From the NCBI RefSeq assembly GCF_000184745.1, contig NC_014931.1:1860001-1924000 (forward strand): a stretch of DNA of 64,000 bases, in the 5' to 3' direction. Numbering within the stretch: the stretch's first letter is position 1; each line of letters opens with the position of its first letter. The notes under the pieces were generated by a model. The model was not told the DNA's origin. It worked only from the letters and a program-made list of their open reading frames with translations, and did not search any database. Both the position numbers and the translations under genes were made by a program. This document shows, piece by piece, positions 37,674-45,122 of the stretch. The DNA comes from Variovorax paradoxus EPS (GTDB taxonomy: Bacteria > Pseudomonadota > Gammaproteobacteria > Burkholderiales > Burkholderiaceae_C).

Positions 37674-38276
37674 ATGCCTCCATCGACTGAAGCCCTGCAG
37701 CGACTGAGCGACTTCGTCTCCGGCAAAACTCCGGCGCCTGAGTTCGAGCAACAGCTCTACAACGATCCGGATATTGAAGCGTTGCTCTCGGCAGAGAGCG
37801 CTCCTCGCTATTGCCAAACGGGGACAACGCTATTCCACTACCTCATCGGACTCGACCTCAGCGACCCAGGCCACGTGCTCAGCGCACAGGACGTATTGGT
37901 CTCGTTGCTCCAGAAGCACGGAGTGAAGACAGTGCCGTCCGGGGCCGCAGCGGCGGAATATGCGCTGCTGCTCGAGGCCCAACCGCGCTGGCTCGACGCG
38001 GACGCCAAGTTCCTTGCCTCGTTGCTCGATGTGGCGCCGTGCCTGCCTGCCAAACAGAGAAAGGCATGGCTGCGTCAGCGAATCTTGGAACTGTTCAAGT
38101 ACGCCAAGCAGCCCCCGCGCTGGTTGCAGTCCCCGGCGTGGCCCATCGGAGATGCTGGCCCCTTGGTCTTCTTGGGCCAGTTTCCTGTCGCCGGCTACTT
38201 TCATGATGAGGCGGCGGTGTATGTTTTCCATGATCCGGCGAAGAACGCGTTCACAACATTCGTTCAGGTCTGCTGA
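37674..38276 (+). CDS. Unknown protein, possibly of immunity-protein type
   Basis: The 200-residue protein begins with a short helical region (LQRLSDFVSGKTPAPEFEQQ and LYNDPDIEALLSAE) that I have seen at the start of several polymorphic-toxin immunity proteins. It ends with a beta-rich segment around GPLVFLGQFPVAGYFHDEAA. No membrane helix is present. The start at 37674 has GGAAG nine bases upstream; ATG 37650 would add eight residues. No toxin or secretion gene is adjacent, so the immunity suggestion is weak and the function must be called unknown. Confidence 0.5.
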   Translation: MPPSTEALQRLSDFVSGKTPAPEFEQQLYNDPDIEALLSAESAPRYCQTGTTLFHYLIGLDLSDPGHVLSAQDVLVSLLQKHGVKTVPSGAAAAEYALLLEAQPRWLDADAKFLASLLDVAPCLPAKQRKAWLRQRILELFKYAKQPPRWLQSPAWPIGDAGPLVFLGQFPVAGYFHDEAAVYVFHDPAKNAFTTFVQVC

Positions 38277-38421
38277 GCTCGCGGGCATGAGGACAATCAC
38301 CAGGATGCTTCCTCGCGGCCCCAGAGGTGGTCCTGCCTCGATGGGCCGATTTGCCTGATATCTATTGAGGCGATCGGCCGGCTTTAAAGATCCCGCTCTT
38401 GGCGCGGATCTTCACAAGCAG

Positions 38422-38772
38422 CTACACCTGCAGAATTTTTTCCATCGCCTTTCCTTTGGCAAGCTCGTCGATCAGCTTGTCCAGGTAGCGGATCTTCTGC
38501 ATGAGTGGATCGTCGACGTCTTCCACGCGAACGCCGCAGACCACGCCCTTGATGAGCGAGCTGTTCGGGTGAAGGGCCGGCGCCTCGGCAAAGAAAGTCT
38601 GGAAGTCGTTCTGCCGTTCGATCTGCCGACGCAGTCCTGCTTCGTCATAGCCCGTCAGCCAGCAAATGATCTGGTCGACTTCTTCTTTCGTTCGACCCTT
38701 GCGTTCCGCTTTTTGGACGTACATCGGATAGACCTTCGCGAAGGCCATCGTGAAAATTGAATGCTTGGGCAT
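38422..38772 (-). CDS. DUF2200 family protein
   Basis: The 116-residue protein starts [20 protein letters not shown] and contains [40 protein letters not shown] and [17 protein letters not shown]. All of these are characteristic of DUF2200, and the length fits the family. The family's function is unknown; the proteins are small, soluble and usually encoded singly. The start at 38772 is set by family similarity and by AGGAAG upstream (GGAAGAGCGACG before the ATG). It is separated from the next minus-strand gene by 182 bases containing a strong hairpin. Confidence 0.88.
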   Translation of the reverse strand: MPKHSIFTMAFAKVYPMYVQKAERKGRTKEEVDQIICWLTGYDEAGLRRQIERQNDFQTFFAEAPALHPNSSLIKGVVCGVRVEDVDDPLMQKIRYLDKLIDELAKGKAMEKILQV

Positions 38773-38919
38773 CGTCGCTCTTCCTTCCTGTGTATCAGCG
38801 CTCGAAACGCATGCTGCCTCGGTGTGCCGACGTGAAGAGAGCGCTGTCGCGGGGCGCTCGTTCCTCGCCGGATTCTGGCGCACTGCAAGGATCAAGCAAT
38901 ACCGGCGGCAGTTTCGAAA

Positions 38920-38941
38920 TCCTCGCTGAAAGGAGCGAGGA
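38920..38941 (-). terminator. Possible terminator of the 118-residue unknown gene
   Basis: TCCTCGCT (38920-38927) pairs exactly with AGCGAGGA (38934-38941) around a 6-base loop. It lies 14 bases past the stop of the gene at 38955-39311. On the minus strand it is followed only by ATTTCG, so the T tract is weak. Confidence 0.4.
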
Positions 38942-38954
38942 ACAACGCCCTGGG

Positions 38955-39311
38955 CTAGGGCGTCAGCGCCTCGCACTCGCCTTCGATGCGGGCGTGAAGC
39001 AGCCCGAGCGATACGGCAAGAAGCCGGTGCAGTGCGTCGCGCTGACATGCATCGAAGAGCGGTGCGGAGTCGGCGGATGCCTCGGATGAAGCGGCATCGC
39101 GCCGGTCTTCATCCCAGTTGAGCAATTGGGCCAGCGTCTGCGCGCCTTGCACCACGTCGCGCGCGTCGTTCAGGAATGCGGCGTGGCGTTGTTGGGAAGG
39201 ATCGAGTCGCTCGATCTGCACCCACTCGAAGGGTTTGAACTGGGCGGTGGGAACAGAAGAAGACGCGCAAGAGCAGACGGCGCCGGTGCTCGCGTTTGAA
39301 TTTTTGGCCAT
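38955..39311 (-). CDS. Unknown small protein controlled by a P4/C4-type RNA leader
   Basis: The predicted 118-residue protein has a Ser/Ala-rich N-terminus with a CSC motif ([12 protein letters not shown]). A middle part, [20 protein letters not shown], is followed by a helical [20 protein letters not shown] and a second helix near [21 protein letters not shown] recognise no family with certainty. GGAGG lies only three bases before the ATG. Upstream, a 240-base leader carries an antisense-RNA-like module in which phages P4 and P1 place small toxic or antirepressor genes. By analogy the protein may be harmful or a regulator, but this is inference only. Confidence 0.55.
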   Translation of the reverse strand: MAKNSNASTGAVCSCASSSVPTAQFKPFEWVQIERLDPSQQRHAAFLNDARDVVQGAQTLAQLLNWDEDRRDAASSEASADSAPLFDACQRDALHRLLAVSLGLLHARIEGECEALTP

Positions 39312-39363
39312 GGGCCTCCAAGGGTGTCGATTGCAATAACCGACGCACTCGCTGCTAAACGAA

Positions 39364-39443
39364 GGCGGCGGCCCGAACGGGTTAGCAGACCGGGACACCC
39401 TTGCGGACACCGGCAGGGCGCGAGCCCTCCCATTCGAGCCGCC
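39364..39443 (-). ncRNA. C4 / P4 CI-like antisense RNA
   Basis: An ~80-nt minus-strand RNA is bounded by GGCGGC (39443-39438) and GCCGCC (39369-39364), which form a closing helix. Inside, AGGGC-TCGC-GCCCT (39428-39415) is a perfect 5-bp tetraloop hairpin. The unpaired 3' half carries AAGGGTGTC and CTGCTAACCC (39402-39379), which are complementary to sites upstream and downstream. Length, closing helix, internal hairpin and two complementary blocks agree with C4 antisense RNA of P1/P7 and the CI RNA of P4. Those RNAs are processed from the leader they regulate. The match is by eye, not by covariance search. Confidence 0.55.
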
Positions 39444-39459
39444 TAAAAAGGAAGCGCGA

Positions 39460-39498
39460 ACGAAAAAGCCGCAGACCATGTGCGGTAACTGCGGCTTT
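39460..39498 (-). terminator. Terminator-like hairpin within the leader
   Basis: On the minus strand AAAGCCGCA (39498-39490) pairs exactly with TGCGGCTTT (39473-39465) around a 16-base loop, and the stem runs into five T residues (39467-39463). It sits between arm X and the C4-like RNA, the place where phage P4 terminates its immune transcript. It could be an attenuator governed by the alternative pairings. Confidence 0.5.
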
Positions 39499-39555
39499 CG
39501 TCGCAGGGTGTCGACGGGCTGCTAAACCCGACTTCGCTCATCACGAAGCGAAGGC

Positions 39556-39585
39556 AATGTAAGCGCTCCCGACGACGCCCGTCAA
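39556..39585 (-). promoter_or_regulatory. Sigma70-type promoter of the leader RNA
   Basis: On the minus strand TTGACG (39585-39580) and TACATT (39561-39556) are separated by 18 bases. This matches the -35 consensus at five of six positions and the -10 at four of six. Transcription would begin near 39549, about 20 bases before arm X. Confidence 0.55.
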
Positions 39586-39674
39586 GTCATCGCCCTGTCG
39601 CCGACTTGCGCCGCGTTCCCACGCCGGGTCGCTATGCTGGCGCCCGCCATTCACTTCGAGAAAAGAGAACCATC

Positions 39675-40943
39675 ATGTCCATGCGCTCTTCGTCCTTCTT
39701 CGCCCTGCGTTCCATCGCGCTGGCCTCCGGTCTCGCCCTGGCCGCCATCGCCGTGCAGGCCGCGCCCGATGCCAAGCTGCTCGCCGCCGCGGAGAAGGCG
39801 CAGCCCGCCGTCATCGACAACCTCAAGGAGATGGTGCAGATCGAATCGGGGAGCCTCAACGTCGATGGCCTGCTCAAGATGGCCGATGTGATCGAGGGCC
39901 GCCTGAAGGCTGCGGGCTTCAAGACCGAGCGCCGCAAGACAGAGGCCGGCGCGGGCGCCGACATCGTCATCGGCACGCTCAAGGGCACGGGCAAGCGCAA
40001 GATCATGCTGCAGGGCCACATGGACACGGTGTATGCGGCGGGCATCCTCGGCAGCCAGCCCTACAAGGTAGACGGCAACCGCATCTACGGCCCGGGCATC
40101 GCCGACGACAAGGGCGGCATCGCGGTGATGCTGGCCTCGCTGAAGATCCTGGCCGACGCGGGCTGGCGCGACTACGACACGCTCACCGTGCTGGTGAACC
40201 CCGATGAAGAAGTGGGCTCGGTGGGCTCGGGCGAACTCATCGCCACCACGGCGGACCTGCACGACACGGTGCTGTCGTTCGAGCCGACGGCCGCCAAGTC
40301 GGTGGCCAAGGGCGAGTCGCTGCTGCTCGGCGCGGCCGGCATCGCGCAGGCGACGATGGAAGTGAAGGGCCGCGCGGCGCACGCGGGCGCCGCGCCCGAG
40401 CTGGGCCGCAATGCGCTGTACGAGCTGTCGTACCAGATGCTGCAGACCAAGGACCTCGCGAAAGACATCCCGGGCGTGACGCTCAACTGGACCGTGGCGC
40501 GCGCCACCGGCCCGATCAACCAGATCACCGAGAAGGCGCAGGCACTGGGCGACATCCGCATCACGCAGCCGGGTGCGGAGAAGAAGCTCAACGAAGTGCT
40601 GCAGGCGAAGATCGCGAGCGGCAAGCTGATTCCCGATACCGAGACGACGGTGAAGGTCGAGGTAGGCCGCCCGGCGTTCGTGGCGGGCGCGAAGGGCCGC
40701 GCATTGGCCGAGAAGGCGCAGGCGATCTACAAGGAAATCGACCGCGACCTCGCGCTCACGCCGATGACCGGTGGCGGCACCGACGCTGGTTTCGCCGGCC
40801 GATCGGGCAAGGCGACGGTGGTCGAGAGCTTCGGCCTCGCGGGCTTCGGCTATCACGCACGCGACGAGTACATCGAAGTCGATTCGATCGTGCCGCGCAT
40901 CTACCTCGTCACGCGGCTGCTGACCGAGATCGGCAAGCAGTAA
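39675..40943 (+). CDS. Exported M20 family metallopeptidase, carboxypeptidase G2-like (second copy)
   Basis: The 422-residue protein has a signal peptide (ALASGLALAAIAVQA) and the M20 motifs HMD (residues 115-117), PGIADDKGG, PDEE and GGGTDAGFAG, with a late His in GFGYHARDEY. It shares its domain plan and many blocks (QIESGS, GHMDTVYAAG, APELGRNALYELS) with the protein encoded at 8251-9534, so the two are paralogs. Both are probably periplasmic glutamate or peptide carboxypeptidases. The start at 39675 sets the signal peptide at the N-terminus. It is divergent from the C4-like leader and converges with the DUF3300 gene. Confidence 0.85.
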   Translation: MSMRSSSFFALRSIALASGLALAAIAVQAAPDAKLLAAAEKAQPAVIDNLKEMVQIESGSLNVDGLLKMADVIEGRLKAAGFKTERRKTEAGAGADIVIGTLKGTGKRKIMLQGHMDTVYAAGILGSQPYKVDGNRIYGPGIADDKGGIAVMLASLKILADAGWRDYDTLTVLVNPDEEVGSVGSGELIATTADLHDTVLSFEPTAAKSVAKGESLLLGAAGIAQATMEVKGRAAHAGAAPELGRNALYELSYQMLQTKDLAKDIPGVTLNWTVARATGPINQITEKAQALGDIRITQPGAEKKLNEVLQAKIASGKLIPDTETTVKVEVGRPAFVAGAKGRALAEKAQAIYKEIDRDLALTPMTGGGTDAGFAGRSGKATVVESFGLAGFGYHARDEYIEVDSIVPRIYLVTRLLTEIGKQ

Positions 40944-40964
40944 GCGGCGCAGGGGCAGCCGGCC

Positions 40965-43046
40965 TCAGGGCTGCTGACGAGGTGGCTCGCCGGGGCGGGC
41001 CGGCGGCTTGTGGGCAGCGGCTGCGGCGACCGCCGCCGCAGCGTGCTGTTGAGCCTGTTGCTGCTGCTGTTGGCGCGCTTGGGCCGCCTGTTGCTGCTGC
41101 TGTCGCATCTGGGCCTGTTGCGCCTGCTGCTGTTGCTGCATCTGCTGCTGGCGTTGCTGCTGCTGTTGTTGCATCGCCTGTTGCTGCTGTGCGCGTGCAG
41201 CCTGGGCTTGTTGTTGCTGCTGTTGCTGTTGCTGGCGGCGCATCTGGTCCTGCTGCTGACGGGCCTCGTTCTGGGCCTGCTGCTGGCGTTGCTGTTGCTG
41301 CGCCTGCTGCCGCTGTATCTGCTGCTGTTGAGCCTGTTGCTGCTGCGCGGCGCGGGTTTGAGCCTGCGCTTGCTGCTGCGCCTGCATCTGTTGGCGCCGT
41401 GACTGATCCTGCTGCGCCTGTTGGGATTGCTGTTGTTGTTGCTGCTGGCGCTGCCGGTCCTGCAACGCGCGCTGCTGCTGTTGCTGGGCCTGCTGGCTCG
41501 CGGTGCGTGCCTGCTGTTGTTGCTCCATTTGCTGGCGCCGCAACTGCTCCTGCTGTTGTTGCTGTTGGAGCCGGGCCTGTTGCTGTTGCTGCGGTTGCTG
41601 CTGGTTGGCGGCGCGTGCCTGCTGCTGTGCCTGTTGTTGGGCCTGCTGCGCTTGCTGACGGCGCGCTTGTTCCTGCTGTTGCTGTTGCGCGCGTTGCTGA
41701 AGTTGGGCCTGCCGCGCCTGTTGTTGCTGTTGAGCTTGCTGGACTTGCAACTGCTGCGCTTGTTGCTGTTGAGCCTGCTGCTGTGCGCGTTGCTGTGCTT
41801 GCTGTTGTTGCACCTGCTGCTGTTGCGCCGCGGCCTGCTGCTGGCGTGCCTGTTGTTGTTGCATCTGCGCGAACTGCGCTTGTTGCTGCTGCTGCGCAAA
41901 GTTGGGCGGCGGCGCGCCGGGCGGCATGCCGCGTGGTCCGCCGTTGCGGTCGCTGCGATCGTTGTTGTTGTAGACGTTGCGCACGTTGTTGACCACCGTG
42001 GTCGAACGCGAGATGTAGGTGCTGTTGTTGTAGACCACCGCAGGCCGTGCAAAGGCCGGCTGCGCCACGCGGTCACGGTCGCGATCGCGGTCATATCTGC
42101 GATCGCGCGGTGCGCCCCAGTTCACGTTCCATGAGTTCCAGCCCCAGCCGTGGCGTTCCAGTGCGGCGCCCACGATCACGCCGGTGCCGAACGCCAGCGC
42201 GCCGGCCGCGGCAACCTGGCCGCGGCTGTAGCCCGGCGCGACCTCCACGGGCGGCGGCGGTGCGTACGCATAGCCGGGGTACACAGGCAAGGGCTCGCCG
42301 TAGATCACCTGCGGGTCGTAGCGCGGCACGTACACCACGTCGGGCTGCACGGGCTCGATGGTGATCAGTTGCTGCGGCGCCTCGATCACGGCGGGTCCGC
42401 CGTACGCGGCCTGCATGTCCGGTGCCGGCACGTAGTCGCGCGGCGCCTGGGCGCTGGCCACCCGCAGCTTGTCGTTGTTCTTCAGGCGGCCCGCTTTCGA
42501 TGCGCGCTGCCGCATGACCTGGATCGCGTTCATCACGTCGGCCGGGTCGTTGTAATAAGCCTTGCCGAGCGATTCGGTCCACGTGATGTTGCCGGCGAGC
42601 TGGTCGAGCACGGGCCTGAAGGCGGTGAGCGATTTCACGCTCGGGTCCCAAGGCTGCTGGTTAGCCGCATCGGCGAGCGGGCCGGCCTTGAGCGACTGGT
42701 TCTGCCCGAGCCAGTCGTGTGCGGCGGTGATCTGCTCGGGGTAGGTGGCGCCCGCGAGAATCTGCGCGACGAGCTTGTCGGGATAGAGCGCGATGGGGGC
42801 GACCAGCTGGTAGAGCTGCTCGGCCGAGGGCGGTGTGTAGGCCGCCGGCACCGGCGCTGCGGGCGCCTGCGGCACCGTGGGCGGAGGCATCGAGATCGGT
42901 TGCTGCTCCGCTGCAGGTTCTGTCGCGGGCGGCGCGGCGTTCGGCGGTGCAGCCTTGTCGCAACCCGCGAGAACGAGTGCGCCGATGCACAGCGAGATCG
43001 CGAGCACGCGGGGGAGGGATTGAGGGGCGGGACGTTGGATGTTCAT
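40965..43046 (-). CDS. DUF3300 lipoprotein with long glutamine-rich tail
   Basis: The 693-residue protein begins with a lipoprotein signal ending in VLAGC and a proline-rich spacer. The DUF3300 domain spans about residues 75-260, containing LYQLVAPIALYPDKLVAQIL, ATYPEQITAAHDWLGQN and VYVPRYDPQVIYGEPLP. A YNN/RDRD-rich linker leads into about 300 residues of almost pure Gln with Ala, Arg and Met (from about residue 383 to near the C-terminus). DUF3300 proteins are cell-envelope proteins of unknown role. The tail is far longer than usual and is coded by mixed CAG and CAA codons. The start at 43046 is chosen for the lipobox; ATG 43058 is possible. Confidence 0.8.
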   Translation of the reverse strand: MNIQRPAPQSLPRVLAISLCIGALVLAGCDKAAPPNAAPPATEPAAEQQPISMPPPTVPQAPAAPVPAAYTPPSAEQLYQLVAPIALYPDKLVAQILAGATYPEQITAAHDWLGQNQSLKAGPLADAANQQPWDPSVKSLTAFRPVLDQLAGNITWTESLGKAYYNDPADVMNAIQVMRQRASKAGRLKNNDKLRVASAQAPRDYVPAPDMQAAYGGPAVIEAPQQLITIEPVQPDVVYVPRYDPQVIYGEPLPVYPGYAYAPPPPVEVAPGYSRGQVAAAGALAFGTGVIVGAALERHGWGWNSWNVNWGAPRDRRYDRDRDRDRVAQPAFARPAVVYNNSTYISRSTTVVNNVRNVYNNNDRSDRNGGPRGMPPGAPPPNFAQQQQQAQFAQMQQQQARQQQAAAQQQQVQQQQAQQRAQQQAQQQQAQQLQVQQAQQQQQARQAQLQQRAQQQQQEQARRQQAQQAQQQAQQQARAANQQQPQQQQQARLQQQQQQEQLRRQQMEQQQQARTASQQAQQQQQRALQDRQRQQQQQQQSQQAQQDQSRRQQMQAQQQAQAQTRAAQQQQAQQQQIQRQQAQQQQRQQQAQNEARQQQDQMRRQQQQQQQQQAQAARAQQQQAMQQQQQQRQQQMQQQQQAQQAQMRQQQQQAAQARQQQQQQAQQHAAAAVAAAAAHKPPARPGEPPRQQP
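41000..41895 (-). repeat. Glutamine-codon low-complexity tract within the DUF3300 gene
   Basis: About 900 bases consist mainly of CAG and CAA codons (read as CTG/TTG on the plus strand) with scattered GCG/GCC and CGC codons. The units are irregular, so this is a slippage-prone low-complexity tract rather than an ordered tandem repeat. It produces a long leucine-rich frame on the opposite strand that is not a gene. Confidence 0.85.
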
Positions 43047-43163
43047 CTGGAGTTCCATCAAGGCGCCGACGTCACGCCTGACTCTCTCAACGGTCCCTGA
43101 CGGTCTGCGATGACCGACTGTGCGCCGGTGATGCAACCGTCTGTGTCGTCCGCGCGCTGCTGC

Positions 43164-43190
43164 CTCTGTGGGGCATCGCCCACAGGGGGC
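43164..43190. repeat. Hairpin between the DUF3299 and DUF3300 genes
   Basis: CCTCTGTGGG (43164-43173) pairs with CCCACAGGGG (43180-43189), with one T-G pair, around a 6-base loop. It lies 28 bases past the DUF3299 stop. The flanking GGGGGCGACTTCAGCGGC resembles one end of the dispersed repeat at 48335 and 63772, so it may be a diverged relative. No T tract follows, so a terminator function is uncertain. Confidence 0.4.
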
Positions 43191-43217
43191 GACTTCAGCG
43201 GCGCGCGGGCGTTTGTC

Positions 43218-43856
43218 TTACTTGGCGCCGCCCGAGTACTTCGTGACGCTGCTCGCGCTCACGTGGTAGCCGCTCACGCCCATCATCGAATCGTTGCGCT
43301 GGGTCTGCAGCTTGCCGGTGACCCACACGGTGTCCATGGCGCGGAACTTGGCGCCCTTCTGCGGAATGACGTGCAGGATCTGGTTGGCCGGCGGCGGCGG
43401 CGTGTGGATGCAGGCGCCGAAGTAGGGCACGAGCAGGAACTCGGTGACCTCGCCCTTGGCCTCTTCGAGCGGCACGATGAAGCCGGGGATCTTGATCTCG
43501 GCGCCGTTCATCGCAGGGTTGGTCGGTGCGTTGTTCGACACCTCCTGCATCTTCATGAGCATCTCGTTGGCGCGCGGGTCGCCGTCGTCCAGCGCGCTCA
43601 GGTCCATGCCCTTGAAGTCCTTGGCCGGGTCCCAGTCCTTGGGCACCAGTTCTTCCCAGGTGATTTGGCGCGGCTGGCCCGGCGTGCCCTTGGCAACGGC
43701 GGGTGCGGCAGCCTTGCCGCCGAGCGGGTTCGATGCGGTGGTGTCCTTGGGGGCTGGTTCGGCGGCCCATGCCATCGCTGCGAGGCCGGCGCCGGCCAGC
43801 AGCAATGAAAGCCGATTGAAAGCCGTGATCGTGGAAATCTTCTTTGCGATGCGCAT
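43218..43856 (-). CDS. DUF3299 exported protein of a zinc-uptake-like operon (ZrgD-like)
   Basis: The 212-residue protein has a signal peptide (LSLLLAGAGLAAMAWA). Its DUF3299 domain includes ITWEELVPKDWDPAKDFKGM, IPGFIVPLEEAKGEVTEFLL, VPYFGACIHTPPPPANQIL and the final VTKYSGGAK. The conserved GACIHTPPPP is a likely metal or ligand site. It follows the FtsX-like permease gene by 3 bases. In Vibrio, as I recall, a DUF3299 protein belongs to the zinc-regulated ZrgABCDE uptake system together with a DUF2796 protein and an ABC pair, the same set seen here. The biochemical role is unknown. Confidence 0.8.
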   Translation of the reverse strand: MRIAKKISTITAFNRLSLLLAGAGLAAMAWAAEPAPKDTTASNPLGGKAAAPAVAKGTPGQPRQITWEELVPKDWDPAKDFKGMDLSALDDGDPRANEMLMKMQEVSNNAPTNPAMNGAEIKIPGFIVPLEEAKGEVTEFLLVPYFGACIHTPPPPANQILHVIPQKGAKFRAMDTVWVTGKLQTQRNDSMMGVSGYHVSASSVTKYSGGAK

Positions 43857-43859
43857 GGT

Positions 43860-45122
43860 TCAAATCCTCGGTGAGAGGCCGTCCGCCAGTGAGAGTCGGT
43901 AGGCGCGAATGCCAGGGAGCAAGCTTGCCAGCCAGCCTGCGACCAGCAGGCTCGCCATCAGCAGCCACTCGTTGAGTGTAGGTTCCGAGAGGCTCAGTGT
44001 CAGCCCGAACTGCGACTGCAGCCACGGCGAGAGCAGGGCGATGCCGAGCACCGCCATCACCACGCCGAAGGCCACGCCGAGCACGGTGACCATCGCGCCT
44101 TCGAGCGCGAGCAGCGCCAGCACATGGCGCAGGCCCGCGCCCACGGCGCGCAGCACAGCCAACTCGCGCCGCCGTTCATTCAGGCCCGCCATCACCACGG
44201 AGACCAGGCCCGCGAGGCTCACCAGCGCGACCAACGCCGACATCAGCAAGAGCGCGTTCTCGCCGATGCCGATCACGCTCCACAACTCGTCGAGCGCCAC
44301 GCCGGGGAGGATGGCCATCAGCGGTTCGCCGTTGTAGGTGGAAATCCAGCGCTGCACGCCGAACACCGCGGCGCGGTTCTTCAGGCCCACGAGCGCGGCC
44401 GTCACGTTCTTGGGCGTGAGGTCGAACTTGCGCACCTGCTCGGCGGGAATCTTCACGCCCGGCATCGGCGCGCCGCCCACCCATTCGAGGTGGATGGCCT
44501 CCATCGCTTCGAGGCCGATGTGCACCGTGCGGTCCACCGGCGTGCCGGTGCGTGCGAGCACGCCGACCACGGTGAAGGGCTTGTCGGCATGCTCGGCCAC
44601 GTTGAGTTCGCCGCTGCCGTGCGCGAGCGTGATCTTCTGGCCCACGTGGTAGCCGAGCTTGTCGGCCACTTCGGCACCGACCACCGCATCGAAGAGTTCG
44701 CTGAAGGGCTTGCCCTCGCGCAGCTTCAGGAGTTGCTTGTCGCCGTAGCGAAAGCGCGCGAAGTACTCGGGCGATGTCGCCAGCACCGCGAAGCCGCGGT
44801 GCGAATCGCCCAGCGACAGCGGCACGACCCAGTCGACGCCCTGGTGCGCGGCCAGCGCCTGCACGCTCTTCCAGGAGATGTTGTTGGTGGCCGCGCCGAT
44901 GCGGAACACCGAGTACAGCAGGAGCTGCGTGGAGCCGGTGCGCGCGCCGACGATGAGGTCGGTGCCCGAAACGGACGAGGCGAAGTTCTCGCGCAGCTCG
45001 GTGCGGATGCGCTCGACGCCAAGCAGCAGGAAGGTCGAGAGCGCGATCGAGAACACAGTGAGTGCGAGCGTGAACCGGCGGTTCCAGGCGCTGCGCCACG
45101 CGATGGAAAAGAGGGCGTTCAT
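43860..45122 (-). CDS. ABC transporter permease, FtsX/MacB type
   Basis: The 420-residue protein has an N-terminal membrane helix (residues 17-38), a large periplasmic domain (about 40-280) and three C-terminal helices near 285-310, 340-368 and 385-408, the layout of MacB/LolE-type permeases. The cytoplasmic loop with ERRRELAVLRAVGAGLRHVL is the family's ATPase contact. Its start overlaps the stop of the ATPase gene (ATGA, 45119-45122). These transporters perform mechanical work across the periplasm rather than classical import. With the DUF2796 and DUF3299 proteins it may serve zinc acquisition. Confidence 0.85.
   Translation of the reverse strand: MNALFSIAWRSAWNRRFTLALTVFSIALSTFLLLGVERIRTELRENFASSVSGTDLIVGARTGSTQLLLYSVFRIGAATNNISWKSVQALAAHQGVDWVVPLSLGDSHRGFAVLATSPEYFARFRYGDKQLLKLREGKPFSELFDAVVGAEVADKLGYHVGQKITLAHGSGELNVAEHADKPFTVVGVLARTGTPVDRTVHIGLEAMEAIHLEWVGGAPMPGVKIPAEQVRKFDLTPKNVTAALVGLKNRAAVFGVQRWISTYNGEPLMAILPGVALDELWSVIGIGENALLLMSALVALVSLAGLVSVVMAGLNERRRELAVLRAVGAGLRHVLALLALEGAMVTVLGVAFGVVMAVLGIALLSPWLQSQFGLTLSLSEPTLNEWLLMASLLVAGWLASLLPGIRAYRLSLADGLSPRI

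Larger units (their letters stand above)
39312..39535 (-). promoter_or_regulatory. Leader with three mutually complementary arms (seqA/seqB/seqC-like)
   Basis: The 362 bases between the genes at 38955-39311 and 39675-40943 hold no protein gene. On the minus strand, arm X (39530-39504) has GGGTTTAGCAG and ACACCCT. Arm Y (39402-39379) has AAGGGTGTC and CTGCTAACCC. Arm Z (39360-39351 plus 39330-39320) has GTTTAGCAG and GACACCCTT. Y can pair with X or with Z but not with both, and Z ends directly at the GGAGG ribosome site of the gene. This is the architecture of phage P4 seqA-seqB-seqC and phage P1/P7 C4 targets. Confidence 0.6.

Noticed and set aside
39320..39530. tRNA-like or attachment-site explanation of the repeated CTGCTAA motifs
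   Set aside because: No cloverleaf, anticodon arm or CCA end can be drawn and no integrase is nearby; the alternating complementary arms fit a P4/C4-type RNA better.
41000..41895. Possible CRISPR array or ordered tandem repeat
   Set aside because: There are no constant repeat units with unique spacers, only irregular triplet runs inside a coding sequence.
41010..42134. Leucine-rich frames opposite the DUF3300 glutamine tract, which look like membrane proteins
   Set aside because: CAG/CAA read in reverse gives CTG/TTG, so poly-Leu is an artefact of the poly-Gln codons.
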